64,000 bases of DNA, from assembly GCF_004366815.1 (NCBI RefSeq), contig NZ_SORI01000001.1, forward strand, positions 339,380 through 403,379. The letters are read 5' to 3'. This stretch comes from Aminivibrio pyruvatiphilus (GTDB lineage: Bacteria > Synergistota > Synergistia > Synergistales > Aminobacteriaceae). Made by a program: the position numbers and the translations under genes. Numbering within the stretch: position 1 is the stretch's first letter; every line of letters begins with the position of its first letter. Positions 35,184-44,249 of this stretch are shown here, in pieces. The notes below the pieces were generated by a model that worked only from the letters and a program-made list of their open reading frames with translations, had not been told where the DNA came from and did no database searches.

Positions 35184-35190
35184 TTTTCCC

Positions 35191-35220
35191 TTGATTGGTC
35201 GGCGCACAGTAGAGTAGAAT
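35191..35220 (+). promoter_or_regulatory. promoter of the ParB/Noc-like gene
   Basis: TTGATT (35191-35196), 18-bp spacer, TAGAAT (35215-35220). Confidence 0.55.
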
Positions 35221-35270
35221 GCGTGTGAAGCCTTTTTCTTCGCCCAAGCTTTGGAAACCGGAGGAACGAC

Positions 35271-36167
35271 ATGGCGGGAGTCTTGAATTTTTTGAGGAAT
35301 GACATGGGAAAGGAAAAAGACGCCGGAAAGAATCTTCCGGAGGATGGGCAGGCCAGGCGGCTCACTGAAATACCGGTGGACCTGATCAGCCCAAACCCGA
35401 CCCAGCCCCGCCGGCATTTCGACGAGGGCGACCTGGACGATCTCGCGGCCTCCATTTCCCAGGTAGGAATCATCCAGCCCGTGGTGGTTCTCGCCGTGGA
35501 ATCCGGTTACGAACTCGTGGTGGGCGAACGGAGGCTCCGGGCGGCAAAGAAGGCCGGCCTTTCCACCATACCGGCCATAGTCACCGAGGCCGACCCGGGG
35601 GAACAGCAGATCCTGGCCCTTGTGGAAAACATCCACAGGAGCAACCTCTCTGCGGTGGAGGAAGCCGCCAGCCTTCAGGCCATCATGGAGCGATCCGGAT
35701 GGACCCAGACGGAACTCGCAGGAAAGCTGGGCCGTTCCCAGTCCTCCGTGGCGAACAAGCTCCGTCTCCTTCGGCTCGAGGAACCGGTGCAGCGCCTTGT
35801 CATGGAGGGAAAACTCGGCGAACGGCAGGCCCGGGCGCTGCTCTCCCTTCCCCCGGAAGACCAGGTCGCCCTCGCCGCGGAAGCCGCAGCGGAGAACATG
35901 GCCGCCAGCGAAGTGGAGCAGCGGGTAAAGGATCGCGCCCCGGAGCCGTCGAAGCCGGGGAAGAAAAGGCTGAAAAAGAACCCCCTTTCCTTCGCGGGGC
36001 CCGACGGCCCGACGGGTGAGATCCTCCGGGACGTGGCCGCCCTGGTCGAACAGAACAGGAAAAAAGGAATACCCGTGGTCTGGAAGGTGAAGGAACTCGC
36101 CCAGCGGGAGCTCGTGGTGGAGCTCGTGGTGGAACTCAAGGGAGATCTCGGGGAGACGGAGGAATGA
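35271..36167 (+). CDS. ParB/Noc/Spo0J family DNA-binding protein
   Basis: 298 residues. N-terminal ParB domain (PVDLISPNPTQPRRHFDE, GIIQPVVV), CTPase box VVGERRLRAAKKAG, ENIHRSNLSAVEEA, then a helix-turn-helix (WTQTELAGKLGRSQSSVANKL). The C-terminal ~70 residues are lysine-rich and end in a repetitive VVELVVEL strand unlike the usual dimerisation domain. No parA neighbour, so either a Noc-type nucleoid occlusion factor or a relocated ParB. Confidence 0.85.
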   Translation: MAGVLNFLRNDMGKEKDAGKNLPEDGQARRLTEIPVDLISPNPTQPRRHFDEGDLDDLAASISQVGIIQPVVVLAVESGYELVVGERRLRAAKKAGLSTIPAIVTEADPGEQQILALVENIHRSNLSAVEEAASLQAIMERSGWTQTELAGKLGRSQSSVANKLRLLRLEEPVQRLVMEGKLGERQARALLSLPPEDQVALAAEAAAENMAASEVEQRVKDRAPEPSKPGKKRLKKNPLSFAGPDGPTGEILRDVAALVEQNRKKGIPVVWKVKELAQRELVVELVVELKGDLGETEE

Positions 36168-36173
36168 CGCAGA

Positions 36174-37943
36174 ATGAATGAGACGCTGGAAAGCGGATAC
36201 AGCCTTTCCACTTCGGAAGAACCGGGCTCGCTCCTCCTGCCGGCGGGAATTTTTCCCCTTTTGCTCTTTATCTCCCTCGTGCTCCCGAACCTCGTCTTTT
36301 CCGGCCCCTACTTCTATTCCACCCTCCATCTCATGAAATGGGCGGTCGCCCTGGTCCCCGTGGCGCTCTGCGGTCTCCTGGCCGGGCTGTCGGTCACCGT
36401 CCGCGGCACGGTCCGCACAGCTTTCACCATTGACGGTTTCGCCGTCATCTGGCTACTGTTGCTTCTCTACGTGACGGCCCAGCCTTTCTGGTCGGGACTC
36501 CGCTCTCCCGAAACCTTTTTCCAGGAATGGTTTTTCTTCGCTTCCCTCTGGCTCGTGTATGTGCTTGCGTCACGGCTTGCCGGAAGCGGGCTGCTCAGAG
36601 CTCTTTTCTGGGGATGCCTCGTAAACTGCGCCGTGAGCGTCGTCTTCGCCGAACTCCAGGTACGGGAGACACTCAACCTCCCGTTCTTCATTCTTCCCAC
36701 CCCCGGTCATTACATCGCCAACACGGGACAGCAGAACATGTTCGCCCTCTGGCTCGCCCTCGGCGGCCTGAACGGCGCATTCCTGTTCTTTTCCTCTGAA
36801 AAAATCGGAAGGATTGCCCGTACCCTTCTCATGTTTCTCCTCGCCGTGACCTTCTGGGGCCTGATCTCCACCACCAGCCGCTCCGGGATTCTCGCCCTCG
36901 TCACTGGTTTTGCCGTGCTTTCCTGCTACTACCTCAGGAACCTCGGCAGGAAGAACCTGCGACACGTCCTCGCCGTGGCCGCCCTCTTCTGCGCCGTGGC
37001 GGGTCTCAACCTGGTCCTCAACGAGGGGCGGTGGGGTGTGTTGATGTACAAGATGGAGGACATGCTGGAAAAACCCCTCTCCATCGCCAACCGGGACAGC
37101 ATCTGGGCCACATCCTGGACCATGTACACTGAGCGTCCCCTGAGAGGGGTGGGGCTCGGGCAGTACAAGTGGCATTACCTGGACGCCCAGAGGGAGATGC
37201 TGAAGCGGTGGCCCGGGATGAAATGGCAGTACACCCACTGGGCCCATAATGAATTTCTGCAGTGGTTCGCCGAAACGGGCACCGCCGGCGGACTGCTCAT
37301 GGTGTTCCTCTGGGGGTGGTGGGCGGTTTCCGCCTTTTCCGCCTTTCTCAGGAAGAAGAAATATTCTCCGGAAGCGTACTGGGGGAGCGCCATGGTCGCC
37401 CTTTTCCTCTTCAACGCCCTGTGGACCCGGCCCTTCCACCGCATTGAGAACGTCCTCTGGCTCTCTCTCGCCTTTGCCGCGGCCAATCGGGAGATGCTCC
37501 TGCCCCTTTTCGACGCCCCGCCCCCGGAGGACTTCCGGAAAGGCGGCCGTCTCATCGGCGGGGTGACGGCGGCAGTCTGCTTTATCGGTCTCGTGTATTT
37601 CGGTTCCGGGGTCCGGGGTGACCGGATGCTCCGCCTCGCATCGGACGCAGATGATCCGGCCCTGCGTGAACAGTATATCTCCAGGGCACTTTCCGCGCCC
37701 ATGGTCCGGGATCTCGCGGAGAAGGAGCGGGCCTATTTCCTCGTCTCCCTTGGACAGGAGCGGAAAGATCCCGAAATTGTCTCCGAGGGGTTGAACGGCC
37801 TCATGGCGTATTTCGGCAAGCAGCCCCACGTCCGGGAGCTCAATTACCTGAAGGAGTGGAGCAGGAGGCTGGAAAACGTTCCGCTCTACGACGAGTTTTC
37901 GTCCTACGGGGGGCCCGTGTCGGGGCTGCCGGCGGAAAAATAG
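36174..37943 (+). CDS. O-antigen ligase/polymerase-like membrane protein
   Basis: 589 residues, 12 or so membrane segments. The Wzy_C/WaaL signature is visible: SRSGILALVTGF, a large periplasmic loop with RPLRGVGLGQYKWHYLDAQ and THWAHNEFLQWFAETG (conserved His). The C-terminal ~100 residues are soluble. It probably joins or polymerises surface glycans at the periplasmic face. It starts 6 bp after the ParB-like stop, so shares its transcript, an odd pairing. No glycosyltransferases nearby. Confidence 0.8.
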   Translation: MNETLESGYSLSTSEEPGSLLLPAGIFPLLLFISLVLPNLVFSGPYFYSTLHLMKWAVALVPVALCGLLAGLSVTVRGTVRTAFTIDGFAVIWLLLLLYVTAQPFWSGLRSPETFFQEWFFFASLWLVYVLASRLAGSGLLRALFWGCLVNCAVSVVFAELQVRETLNLPFFILPTPGHYIANTGQQNMFALWLALGGLNGAFLFFSSEKIGRIARTLLMFLLAVTFWGLISTTSRSGILALVTGFAVLSCYYLRNLGRKNLRHVLAVAALFCAVAGLNLVLNEGRWGVLMYKMEDMLEKPLSIANRDSIWATSWTMYTERPLRGVGLGQYKWHYLDAQREMLKRWPGMKWQYTHWAHNEFLQWFAETGTAGGLLMVFLWGWWAVSAFSAFLRKKKYSPEAYWGSAMVALFLFNALWTRPFHRIENVLWLSLAFAAANREMLLPLFDAPPPEDFRKGGRLIGGVTAAVCFIGLVYFGSGVRGDRMLRLASDADDPALREQYISRALSAPMVRDLAEKERAYFLVSLGQERKDPEIVSEGLNGLMAYFGKQPHVRELNYLKEWSRRLENVPLYDEFSSYGGPVSGLPAEK

Positions 37944-37953
37944 AAGAATACAA

Positions 37954-37989
37954 ACAAAGAGCGCGGGGCTTCTGCCCCGCGCTCTTTGT
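37954..37989. terminator. bidirectional terminator between the ligase gene and glnN
   Basis: A perfect 16-bp stem (37954-37969 / 37974-37989) with TTCT loop; arms end in AAAGA/TCTTT so it can serve both converging genes. Confidence 0.85.
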
Positions 37990-37997
37990 CGTCCGGT

Positions 37998-40109
37998 TCA
38001 GGAAATGGAGAGCAGTTTCGTGTAGGTGGGGTAGGGCCAGATATCCCCGGCCACGAGGGATTCCGCGGTGTCGCAGATCTGACGGATCTGGGCATAGAGA
38101 GGGAGACCCTCTTCCGTGATGGCAGCGGCACGCTCCTCCGTGTCCAGGGCGTGCATCTTCTCCCTGAGGGCTTCCAGTTTCTCCGAGGCGGAGATAAGGG
38201 ACGTTTTGAGGGAGCCCAGCCTGCCGATGCAGGCGCTCCAGGAGCAGGCCTCCTTCCTGGCGTCTTCCGGCAGGGCCGACAGGGCGGAGCTTTCCAGAAG
38301 GATCTGCTTCGACAGAGCAGGAAGGATTCCCTCCCAGATCATGGTGCGGAGGACGCCCATCTCGATCTCTACAGTTTTGATGTACTGTTCGAGCCGGATC
38401 TCGTAGTAGGCGATCACTTCCCTGTCGGTCATGATGTGAAGCTTCGAGAGCAGCTCCCTGTTCTCCGGCAGGAGGAAGAGGGCCAGCGCCTCCGGTGTGG
38501 AATTGACGATGGTAAGACCCCGCTTCTTTGCCTCCTCATGCCACTGGGGGCTGTAGGCGTTCCCCTCGAAGCGGAAGGCCCTGCTCTCGGCGGCGGCGAA
38601 CTTGATGGCCTCGAGGGCGGCGTCAAGGGCATCCACTTCTCCCACCCTGCTCTCGATCATGTCTCCCACCGTTTCCAGTCCCCAGGCCCACGCCGCGAGC
38701 ATCATGGTCAGGGGGCCTGCGATGGACTGGGGGGCGCCGGGGGCCCGGAACTCGAACTTGTTGCCCGTGAAGGCCAGGGGAGCCGTGCGGTTCCGGTCCG
38801 AGTTGTCCGCCATGACCGAGGGGAGTTTGTTCATTCCAAGGTCGATGAGGGCCTGGGCGGGCATGTCGTCGGGAAGCCCTTTTTCCACGGCCTCGAGAAT
38901 GCCGGTCAGGGTGGAGCCGAGGTAGGCGCTCATGATGGCCGGTGGAGCCTCGTTCCCGCCGAGCCTGTGCATGTTTCCCGGTGAGGCGATGGCGGCCCGG
39001 AGCAGGCTGTGGAACTTTGAGACGCCGAGGAGCAGGGCGCTCAGAAACGTCAGGAACTGGATGTTCTTTCTATGGTTGGACGACGGTTTCAGGAGGTTCC
39101 TGCCTTCGCTGTCCATGATGGAGAAGTTCACGTGCTTCCCGCTGCCGTTGAGCCCTGCGAAGGGCTTCTCGTGGAGCAGAAGCTGGAAGTCGTGGCGCCT
39201 GGCCATTTTCCGCATCACGTCCATGATCTGCTGGTTCTGGTCGCAGGCGAGGTTGGCGTCGGCGAACTGGGGGGCGAACTCGAACTGGCACGGGGCCACC
39301 TCGTTGTGCCGGGTGGTAATGACCACGCCCAGCCGGTACAGATCACGCTCCACGTCCTCCATGAACGAGAGGACCCTGGCGGGGATGGAGCCGAAATAAT
39401 GGTCCTCCATCTGCTGTCCCTTGGGAGGGGGACAGCCCAGGATGGTCCTGCCGCAGTACCGGATGTCAAGACGGTTTTTTGCCACGGCGCTGTCCACGAG
39501 GAAATACTCCTGTTCTGCCCCGACGGTCACGTGGGCCCACTTGATTCCCCTGTTGCCGAAGAGCTTGAGGAGACGCATGGAGCGGGTTTCCACGGCATCC
39601 ACCGCTTTGAGGAGAGGGGTTTTGAGGTCCAGGGGGGTGCCGTCATAGGAGATGAACACCGAGGGGATGCAGAGGGTTCCGCCTTTCTTGCTCATCATGA
39701 TGAAGGCCGGGCTCGAAGGGTCCCAGGCGCTGTAGCCCCGGGCCTCGAAAGTGGACCGGATGCCGCCCGAGGGAAGGGAGGAAGCGTCGGGCTCGCTCTG
39801 GATGAGTTCTTTTCCCTTGAAGGACTCGATGGGCATCCCGCTTTCATCCTTGGACATGAAGGACATGTGCTTTTCGGCGGTCATTTCCGTCCGGGGGTGG
39901 AACCAGTGGGTCCAGTGGGTGGCCCCCTTCGAGAGGGCCCATTCCTTCATGGCCGCAGCCACCATGTCCGCCATGGCCGAGTCGAGCTTCTGTCCTCCTT
40001 CGATGGAGGCCATGAGCGCCTCGAAAATATGCTGGGGAAGTCTCTCCTTCATTGCCCGCCTGTCGAAAACGTACATTCCGAAAATTTCCCGTGCCTTGTC
40101 GAATTCCAC
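37998..40109 (-). CDS. glnN: glutamine synthetase type III
   Basis: 703 residues, the size of GSIII (GSI is ~470). N-terminal GSIII-specific part (THWTHWFHPRTEMTAEKH), then the catalytic core: VGAEQEYFLVD (metal ligands), GLNGSGKHVNFSI (glutamate/ATP loop), and the C-terminal GSIII extension. It forms double-ring dodecamers and assimilates ammonia into glutamine, fitting a cell that releases much ammonia from amino acids. It has its own strong promoter. Confidence 0.95.
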   Translation of the reverse strand: MEFDKAREIFGMYVFDRRAMKERLPQHIFEALMASIEGGQKLDSAMADMVAAAMKEWALSKGATHWTHWFHPRTEMTAEKHMSFMSKDESGMPIESFKGKELIQSEPDASSLPSGGIRSTFEARGYSAWDPSSPAFIMMSKKGGTLCIPSVFISYDGTPLDLKTPLLKAVDAVETRSMRLLKLFGNRGIKWAHVTVGAEQEYFLVDSAVAKNRLDIRYCGRTILGCPPPKGQQMEDHYFGSIPARVLSFMEDVERDLYRLGVVITTRHNEVAPCQFEFAPQFADANLACDQNQQIMDVMRKMARRHDFQLLLHEKPFAGLNGSGKHVNFSIMDSEGRNLLKPSSNHRKNIQFLTFLSALLLGVSKFHSLLRAAIASPGNMHRLGGNEAPPAIMSAYLGSTLTGILEAVEKGLPDDMPAQALIDLGMNKLPSVMADNSDRNRTAPLAFTGNKFEFRAPGAPQSIAGPLTMMLAAWAWGLETVGDMIESRVGEVDALDAALEAIKFAAAESRAFRFEGNAYSPQWHEEAKKRGLTIVNSTPEALALFLLPENRELLSKLHIMTDREVIAYYEIRLEQYIKTVEIEMGVLRTMIWEGILPALSKQILLESSALSALPEDARKEACSWSACIGRLGSLKTSLISASEKLEALREKMHALDTEERAAAITEEGLPLYAQIRQICDTAESLVAGDIWPYPTYTKLLSIS

Positions 40110-40481
40110 TTCGGTTCAACTCCTTCCGGCTGTTCCCGCAAAATAAAAACGATGCCACTTTATAGCACTGACTCCGGACATTAGTCAAGAGAAAAACCGA
40201 AATGTACTGCATAAAAAACATGGAAGGTTGTTTTTGAGGCAAAGCGATAGATTCTAAGCAGGTGTTTGTCTAAAATGCAGTCCATGGAAAAAGAGAAAAA
40301 ACTCCGGGGCCGCCGAAGAGGCCCCTGTGCACGCCCGGAAGGCTTCCGGCAGCGCCCGGGAGGCGAAAGCCGTTCCTCTTCCGGGGATATGGTGTAAAAT
40401 CAATCATGGAATGATTCTTGCCCCTGTACTCCGGGCCGGCCTGCACCGGCGACCATTTTTCTCGAAAGGCGGGGATTCCCC
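40110..40481. other. 372-bp intergenic region between glnN and the PTPS gene
   Basis: It holds the divergent glnN promoter and a GC-rich hairpin (GGGGCC 40306-40311 / GGCCCC 40320-40325) which, read on the minus strand, is followed after 4 bases by TTTTTT. It also holds a -10-like TAAAAT (40395-40400) for the plus strand and a small dyad AATCAT/ATGATT (40402-40416). No open reading frame or known riboswitch seen. Confidence 0.5.
40159..40188 (-). promoter_or_regulatory. sigma70-type promoter of glnN
   Basis: On the minus strand TTGACT (40188-40183), 18-bp spacer, TATAAA (40164-40159), ~50 bp upstream of the glnN start; GGAAGGAG ribosome site follows. Confidence 0.75.
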
Positions 40482-40853
40482 ATGCTGCTCCGGAAGGAAT
40501 TCATCTTCGACGCCGCCCACAACCTGGTGGAATATCACGGAAAGTGCGAGCGGCTTCATGGACATACATACAGGCTGGCAGTGGTACTGAAGGGCTCGCC
40601 CGACAGGGAGGGAATGATCGCTGATTTCTGCGAGGTTTCCTCCCTTGTGAAGGAGAGGGTCATCTCCAGGCTCGATCATGCCTACCTGAACGACATTCTT
40701 CCCCAGCCCACGGCGGAGTACATCGCCCGGTGGGTCTGGGAGCAGGTGGCGGAACCCCTTCGCCGCCCGAACTGCAGGCTCTGGGAAGTGGAGGTCTGGG
40801 AGACCGCCACGAGCTGCGCGGTGCTCACAGCCGAGGACATGGACCATGCGTGA
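40482..40853 (+). CDS. 6-pyruvoyl-tetrahydropterin synthase family protein (QueD/PTPS)
   Basis: 123 residues, the PTPS length. Zinc histidines are in FDAAHNL and HGHTY, and the catalytic Cys sits in GKCERLHGHTY, i.e. C-E-x-x-H-G-H. A Cys alone is the QueD/PTPS-I pattern. The additional Glu at the next position is, as I recall, the mark of PTPS-I/III proteins able to make 6-hydroxymethyl-dihydropterin and replace FolB. The neighbour folE2 (8-bp overlap) supplies its substrate, so a folate role is plausible; queuosine synthesis is the alternative. Confidence 0.88.
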   Translation: MLLRKEFIFDAAHNLVEYHGKCERLHGHTYRLAVVLKGSPDREGMIADFCEVSSLVKERVISRLDHAYLNDILPQPTAEYIARWVWEQVAEPLRRPNCRLWEVEVWETATSCAVLTAEDMDHA

Positions 40854-41649
40854 CGTGCAGAGCGAACGGGACTCCCGCCGGATTCCCATCGACAGGGTGG
40901 GGGTCGGCGGCGTGTCATACCCCATCGTGGTCCTGGACCAGAAAGAGAACATCCAGCACACCGTGGCTTCCGTCTCCATGTCCGTCTCTCTTCCCCACGA
41001 ATACCGGGGCACCCACATGAGCCGGTTCATCGAGGTGCTCCACGAGTTCCAGGGGAAGGTGACCCTGCCTCACATGGAGCAGATTGCCGAGGATCTCCGG
41101 ACGGTCCTTTCCGCCGAGTGCGCGGAGATCGTCTTTTCCTTCCCCTATTTCATATCGAGAAATGCCCCCGTCTCGGGGCTGAGCAGCTTCACCAGGTACG
41201 ACGTTTCCTTTACGGCCGTCAAGGGAGAGGACTTCTTCGACCTGGTGACCTCAGTCACCGTCCCGGTCCAGACCCTGTGCCCCTGCTCCCGGGAGATCTC
41301 CGAGGCCGGGGCCCACAACCAGCGGGCCTTCGTGACCATCGCCGCCCGGATGAACGGGCTCGTGTGGATCGAAGAACTGGTTGACATTGCCGAGAGAAAT
41401 GCGTCCGCTCCGGTGTATACTTTATTGAAGCGGGAGGACGAAAAATTCGTCACGGAACAGGCCTACAACACCCCCCGCTTCGTGGAGGACGTTCTGCGGG
41501 ACGTGGCGGTGGACCTGGAGGCCGAGGACAGGATCACCTGGTACAGCATCCGGGTCGCCAGCAGCGAAAGCATACACAATCACGACGCCTTCGCGTCCCT
41601 TGAAAGGGACAAGGAAGGAAAGGGGAAAAAACGGGAGGAACGGAAATGA
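40846..41649 (+). CDS. folE2: GTP cyclohydrolase I type IB
   Basis: 267 residues with the COG1469 pattern: LPHEYRGTHMSRFIE, FSFPYFISRNAP, and the catalytic Cys in TLCPCSREIS near residue 145. It converts GTP to 7,8-dihydroneopterin triphosphate for folate (and queuosine), using flexible metal choice rather than strict zinc. It overlaps the PTPS gene by 8 bp and the next gene by 4 bp. Confidence 0.95.
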   Translation: MRDVQSERDSRRIPIDRVGVGGVSYPIVVLDQKENIQHTVASVSMSVSLPHEYRGTHMSRFIEVLHEFQGKVTLPHMEQIAEDLRTVLSAECAEIVFSFPYFISRNAPVSGLSSFTRYDVSFTAVKGEDFFDLVTSVTVPVQTLCPCSREISEAGAHNQRAFVTIAARMNGLVWIEELVDIAERNASAPVYTLLKREDEKFVTEQAYNTPRFVEDVLRDVAVDLEAEDRITWYSIRVASSESIHNHDAFASLERDKEGKGKKREERK

Positions 41650-42617
41650 AGGTTGTGTTTTGGGGAAAGGAATTTTTCCGCCTGAAGGACTCCCTTGACG
41701 GTGCCTTCTCAGGTCATGACATTCTCGTCGCCGATCCTGCGGACGACCGGGGAGCCCTGGGGGATGCGGAAATGCTCGTCGTCAGGCCCGTGACGGTGGA
41801 CGATGCCCTTCTCTCCCGGGCCCCCGCCCTGAAGCTCGTCCAGCAGTGGGGGGCCGGGGCCGAGGGGATCGACCTCGACGCCTGTTCCCGCAGGGGAATC
41901 TTCGCCTGCAATGTTCCCTCCATCGGAACGGGGAACGCCGAGGGAGTCGCCGAGGTGGCGTTCCTCCACATGCTGATTCTGGCCAAACGATTTTTCCGTG
42001 CCAGGGAGAAGCTTCTCGAAGGAAAGGTCTACACTCCTCCGGGAATGGCCCTGTGGGGGAAAAAGGCCTGCGTCATAGGCCTCGGCAACGTGGGACGGTC
42101 CATCACGGTGAGGATGAAGGCTTTCGGTATGAAGGTGACCGGGGTTAACCGCACCCTTCCGGCGGACCATGCCCGCTGGGGAATCGATACCTTCGTTACT
42201 CTCACCGATGCCGAAAAGGCGGTGAAGGGGGCGAAATTCGTCGTGACGGCCCTTGCCCTCACCCCGGAGACGGAAAATATCGTGGGCGAGCCCCTTTTTC
42301 GGGCCATGGACAGGGATGCCTTCTTCATCAACGTGGCCAGGGGCGGCATAGTGAGCCGGCAAGCCCTGGAACGTGCCCTGGAGGAGGAATGGATCGCCGG
42401 CGCCGGGCTCGATGTCCTCTGGGAGGAGCCCCACCGGACGGACGATCCTTTCCTCGCCCATCCGAAGGTGGTGGTGACCCCCCACATCGGCGGTGTGAAC
42501 GACGCCTCCCTCGAGGGAGTCCTCAGGTTCATTGCAGGCAATGCGGCGCTCCTTGCGGAGGGAAAGAGACCCATGTCGTGTCTCAACGAAAGCGGGACGG
42601 GGCGGAAGAAGTCTTGA
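41646..42617 (+). CDS. D-isomer-specific 2-hydroxyacid dehydrogenase
   Basis: 323 residues. NAD domain with GLGNVGR near residue 142; catalytic Arg in NVARGGIVS, Glu in LWEEPHR and His in VTPHIGG. It interconverts a 2-oxoacid and 2-hydroxyacid; substrate (phosphoglycerate, glyoxylate, other) not decidable. 4-bp overlaps at both ends. Confidence 0.88.
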   Translation: MKVVFWGKEFFRLKDSLDGAFSGHDILVADPADDRGALGDAEMLVVRPVTVDDALLSRAPALKLVQQWGAGAEGIDLDACSRRGIFACNVPSIGTGNAEGVAEVAFLHMLILAKRFFRAREKLLEGKVYTPPGMALWGKKACVIGLGNVGRSITVRMKAFGMKVTGVNRTLPADHARWGIDTFVTLTDAEKAVKGAKFVVTALALTPETENIVGEPLFRAMDRDAFFINVARGGIVSRQALERALEEEWIAGAGLDVLWEEPHRTDDPFLAHPKVVVTPHIGGVNDASLEGVLRFIAGNAALLAEGKRPMSCLNESGTGRKKS

Positions 42618-43543
42618 AAGAAACCCTGTCCGCCCTGTTCCGGAGATTCCTGTATTTTTTTCTGATCCTTGTCATCGCCGTCGGAGTGGTGTACATCTAT
42701 TTTCTATGGTGGGAACGCAGGGAGTCCCTGAATCCGGAGGTGGTATCCGCCGTTCCCTACACCCATTCCGACAGGATCCCCGCCCGGGCGGTGCTTCTCT
42801 GGCGGGAGGAAGTGGTTTCCTCCCGGTGGAGCGGCGCGGTGGCCTTCCCTGCCCCCGGCCCGAGAAGGGTGGCGAAGGGGGAGACCCTCGCGGTGGTCAG
42901 CGCGCCCTCCGGAAAGATGGCGGTCAAGGCGGAGAAAACGGGGTATTTCGTTCCCGCCCTTGACGGCGCCGAAGGAGAGTGGACCTACGCCGCCTTCTGG
43001 AACGGCATGGCTCCCCTGCCGTCCGCTCCTCCGGCGCAGTTCATAGGACCAGGGACCTTCGTGGAGAAAGGACGGCCGGTGGGGAAGCTCATTTCCCAGC
43101 CCCAGGATCTTCGCTGCATCCTCTACGCGGACGTGACGCCGTCCCTTGAGCGGGACATCAGGGCGGGATTCGTCCGGGTGAAGACGAAGGAAACGGAGTG
43201 GGCGGCGAAGGCTGAAGTCCGGGTCGCCCGGTTTCTTGATTCGAAAGTGAAGCTCTACCTGACGCTCCCGTTCTTCCCCGCCTCCGCGACGGCTTCCAGG
43301 GAGATGGGCCTTCTTCTCGAAGCGGGAGAGCGAAGCGGGGTCTCCGTCCCGGAATCGGCGGTGCTTTTCCGGGAGGGGCGGCTTGGGGTGCTCCTGGTGG
43401 ACGGAAATATGGTCCATTTCCAGGCAGTCCGGGGAATTCCGGTGGAGGGCGGCAGATTTTTCATCACAGAGGGACTGAGGCCCGGAAATATCGTGGTGCT
43501 CCATGCCCAGAACGGAAAGGAAGGGAAAATCCGTTTATGGTAA
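42614..43543 (+). CDS. HlyD-like membrane-anchored protein of the yggS-sepF cluster
   Basis: 309 residues from TTG 42614, overlapping the previous stop. One N-terminal membrane segment (residues ~10-32, FFLILVIAVGVVYIYFLWW), then periplasmic beta-rich domains with a lipoyl/barrel-sandwich look (VAKGETLAVVSAPSGKMAVKAE, FVEKGRPVGKLI, PESAVLFREGRLGVLLVDG). Similar HlyD-type genes precede yggS and sepF in many clostridia. Role unknown, probably in envelope or division. No transporter partner is adjacent. Confidence 0.72.
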   Translation: MKETLSALFRRFLYFFLILVIAVGVVYIYFLWWERRESLNPEVVSAVPYTHSDRIPARAVLLWREEVVSSRWSGAVAFPAPGPRRVAKGETLAVVSAPSGKMAVKAEKTGYFVPALDGAEGEWTYAAFWNGMAPLPSAPPAQFIGPGTFVEKGRPVGKLISQPQDLRCILYADVTPSLERDIRAGFVRVKTKETEWAAKAEVRVARFLDSKVKLYLTLPFFPASATASREMGLLLEAGERSGVSVPESAVLFREGRLGVLLVDGNMVHFQAVRGIPVEGGRFFITEGLRPGNIVVLHAQNGKEGKIRLW

Positions 43544-44232
43544 CTTCTATTCGGGACAACCTGGAATCGGTCCGGGACGACATTCGAAAGGCCGCTGCCC
43601 TGTGCGGCAGGCGGGAGGAGGAGATTCTTCTCGTTGCCGTGACGAAGACACGTCCGGTGGAGGATGTGGCGGAAGCGGTACGCTGCGGCGTGACGGCCGT
43701 GGGGGAGAACAGGGTCCAGGAACTGCTGGAGAAGCGGGCCCTCTGGCCAGGGGGCGTCGAACCGCAGTGGCGGCTCATCGGCCACCTCCAGCGGAACAAA
43801 GTCCGGAAGGCTCTTTCCGTTGCCTCCACAGTGGACTCGGTGGACTCCCCGGAACTGGCCGCCGCCCTCTCGAGGATCGCCGCGGAGGAAGGCAGAATCC
43901 TTCCCGTGCTTCTCGAGGTGAACACGTCCGGTGAAGCCTCCAAGCACGGGGTTGCCCCGGGGGAAGCGGAAGCCCTGCTTCACCATATTCTCCGGAACTG
44001 TCCTTCTCTCCGTCCGGAAGGCTTCATGACCATCGGGCCCCTCACCGGGGGAGAAACGGATGTGCGGAGGGCCTTCGCCCTTCTCCGGACCATCTGCGAT
44101 TCTGCGCGCGGCAGCACGGGGCTGGCTCTTCCGGAACTTTCCATGGGAATGAGCGGCGATTTCTTCTGGGCGGTGCAGGAAGGAAGCACCATGGTGCGTG
44201 TCGGTTCGTCCATATTCGGTGCGCGCCGGTGA
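43537..44232 (+). CDS. yggS: YggS family pyridoxal phosphate homeostasis protein
   Basis: 231 residues, single alanine-racemase-like barrel. PLP lysine in VAVTKTRPVED (Lys37), GENRVQEL, HLQRNKVRK, and the phosphate loop MGMSGDF...RVGSSIFG. It buffers PLP rather than catalysing a known reaction. 7-bp overlap with the gene before. Confidence 0.94.
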   Translation: MVTSIRDNLESVRDDIRKAAALCGRREEEILLVAVTKTRPVEDVAEAVRCGVTAVGENRVQELLEKRALWPGGVEPQWRLIGHLQRNKVRKALSVASTVDSVDSPELAAALSRIAAEEGRILPVLLEVNTSGEASKHGVAPGEAEALLHHILRNCPSLRPEGFMTIGPLTGGETDVRRAFALLRTICDSARGSTGLALPELSMGMSGDFFWAVQEGSTMVRVGSSIFGARR

Positions 44233-44249
44233 AAGACGGGGGTGGAGGA

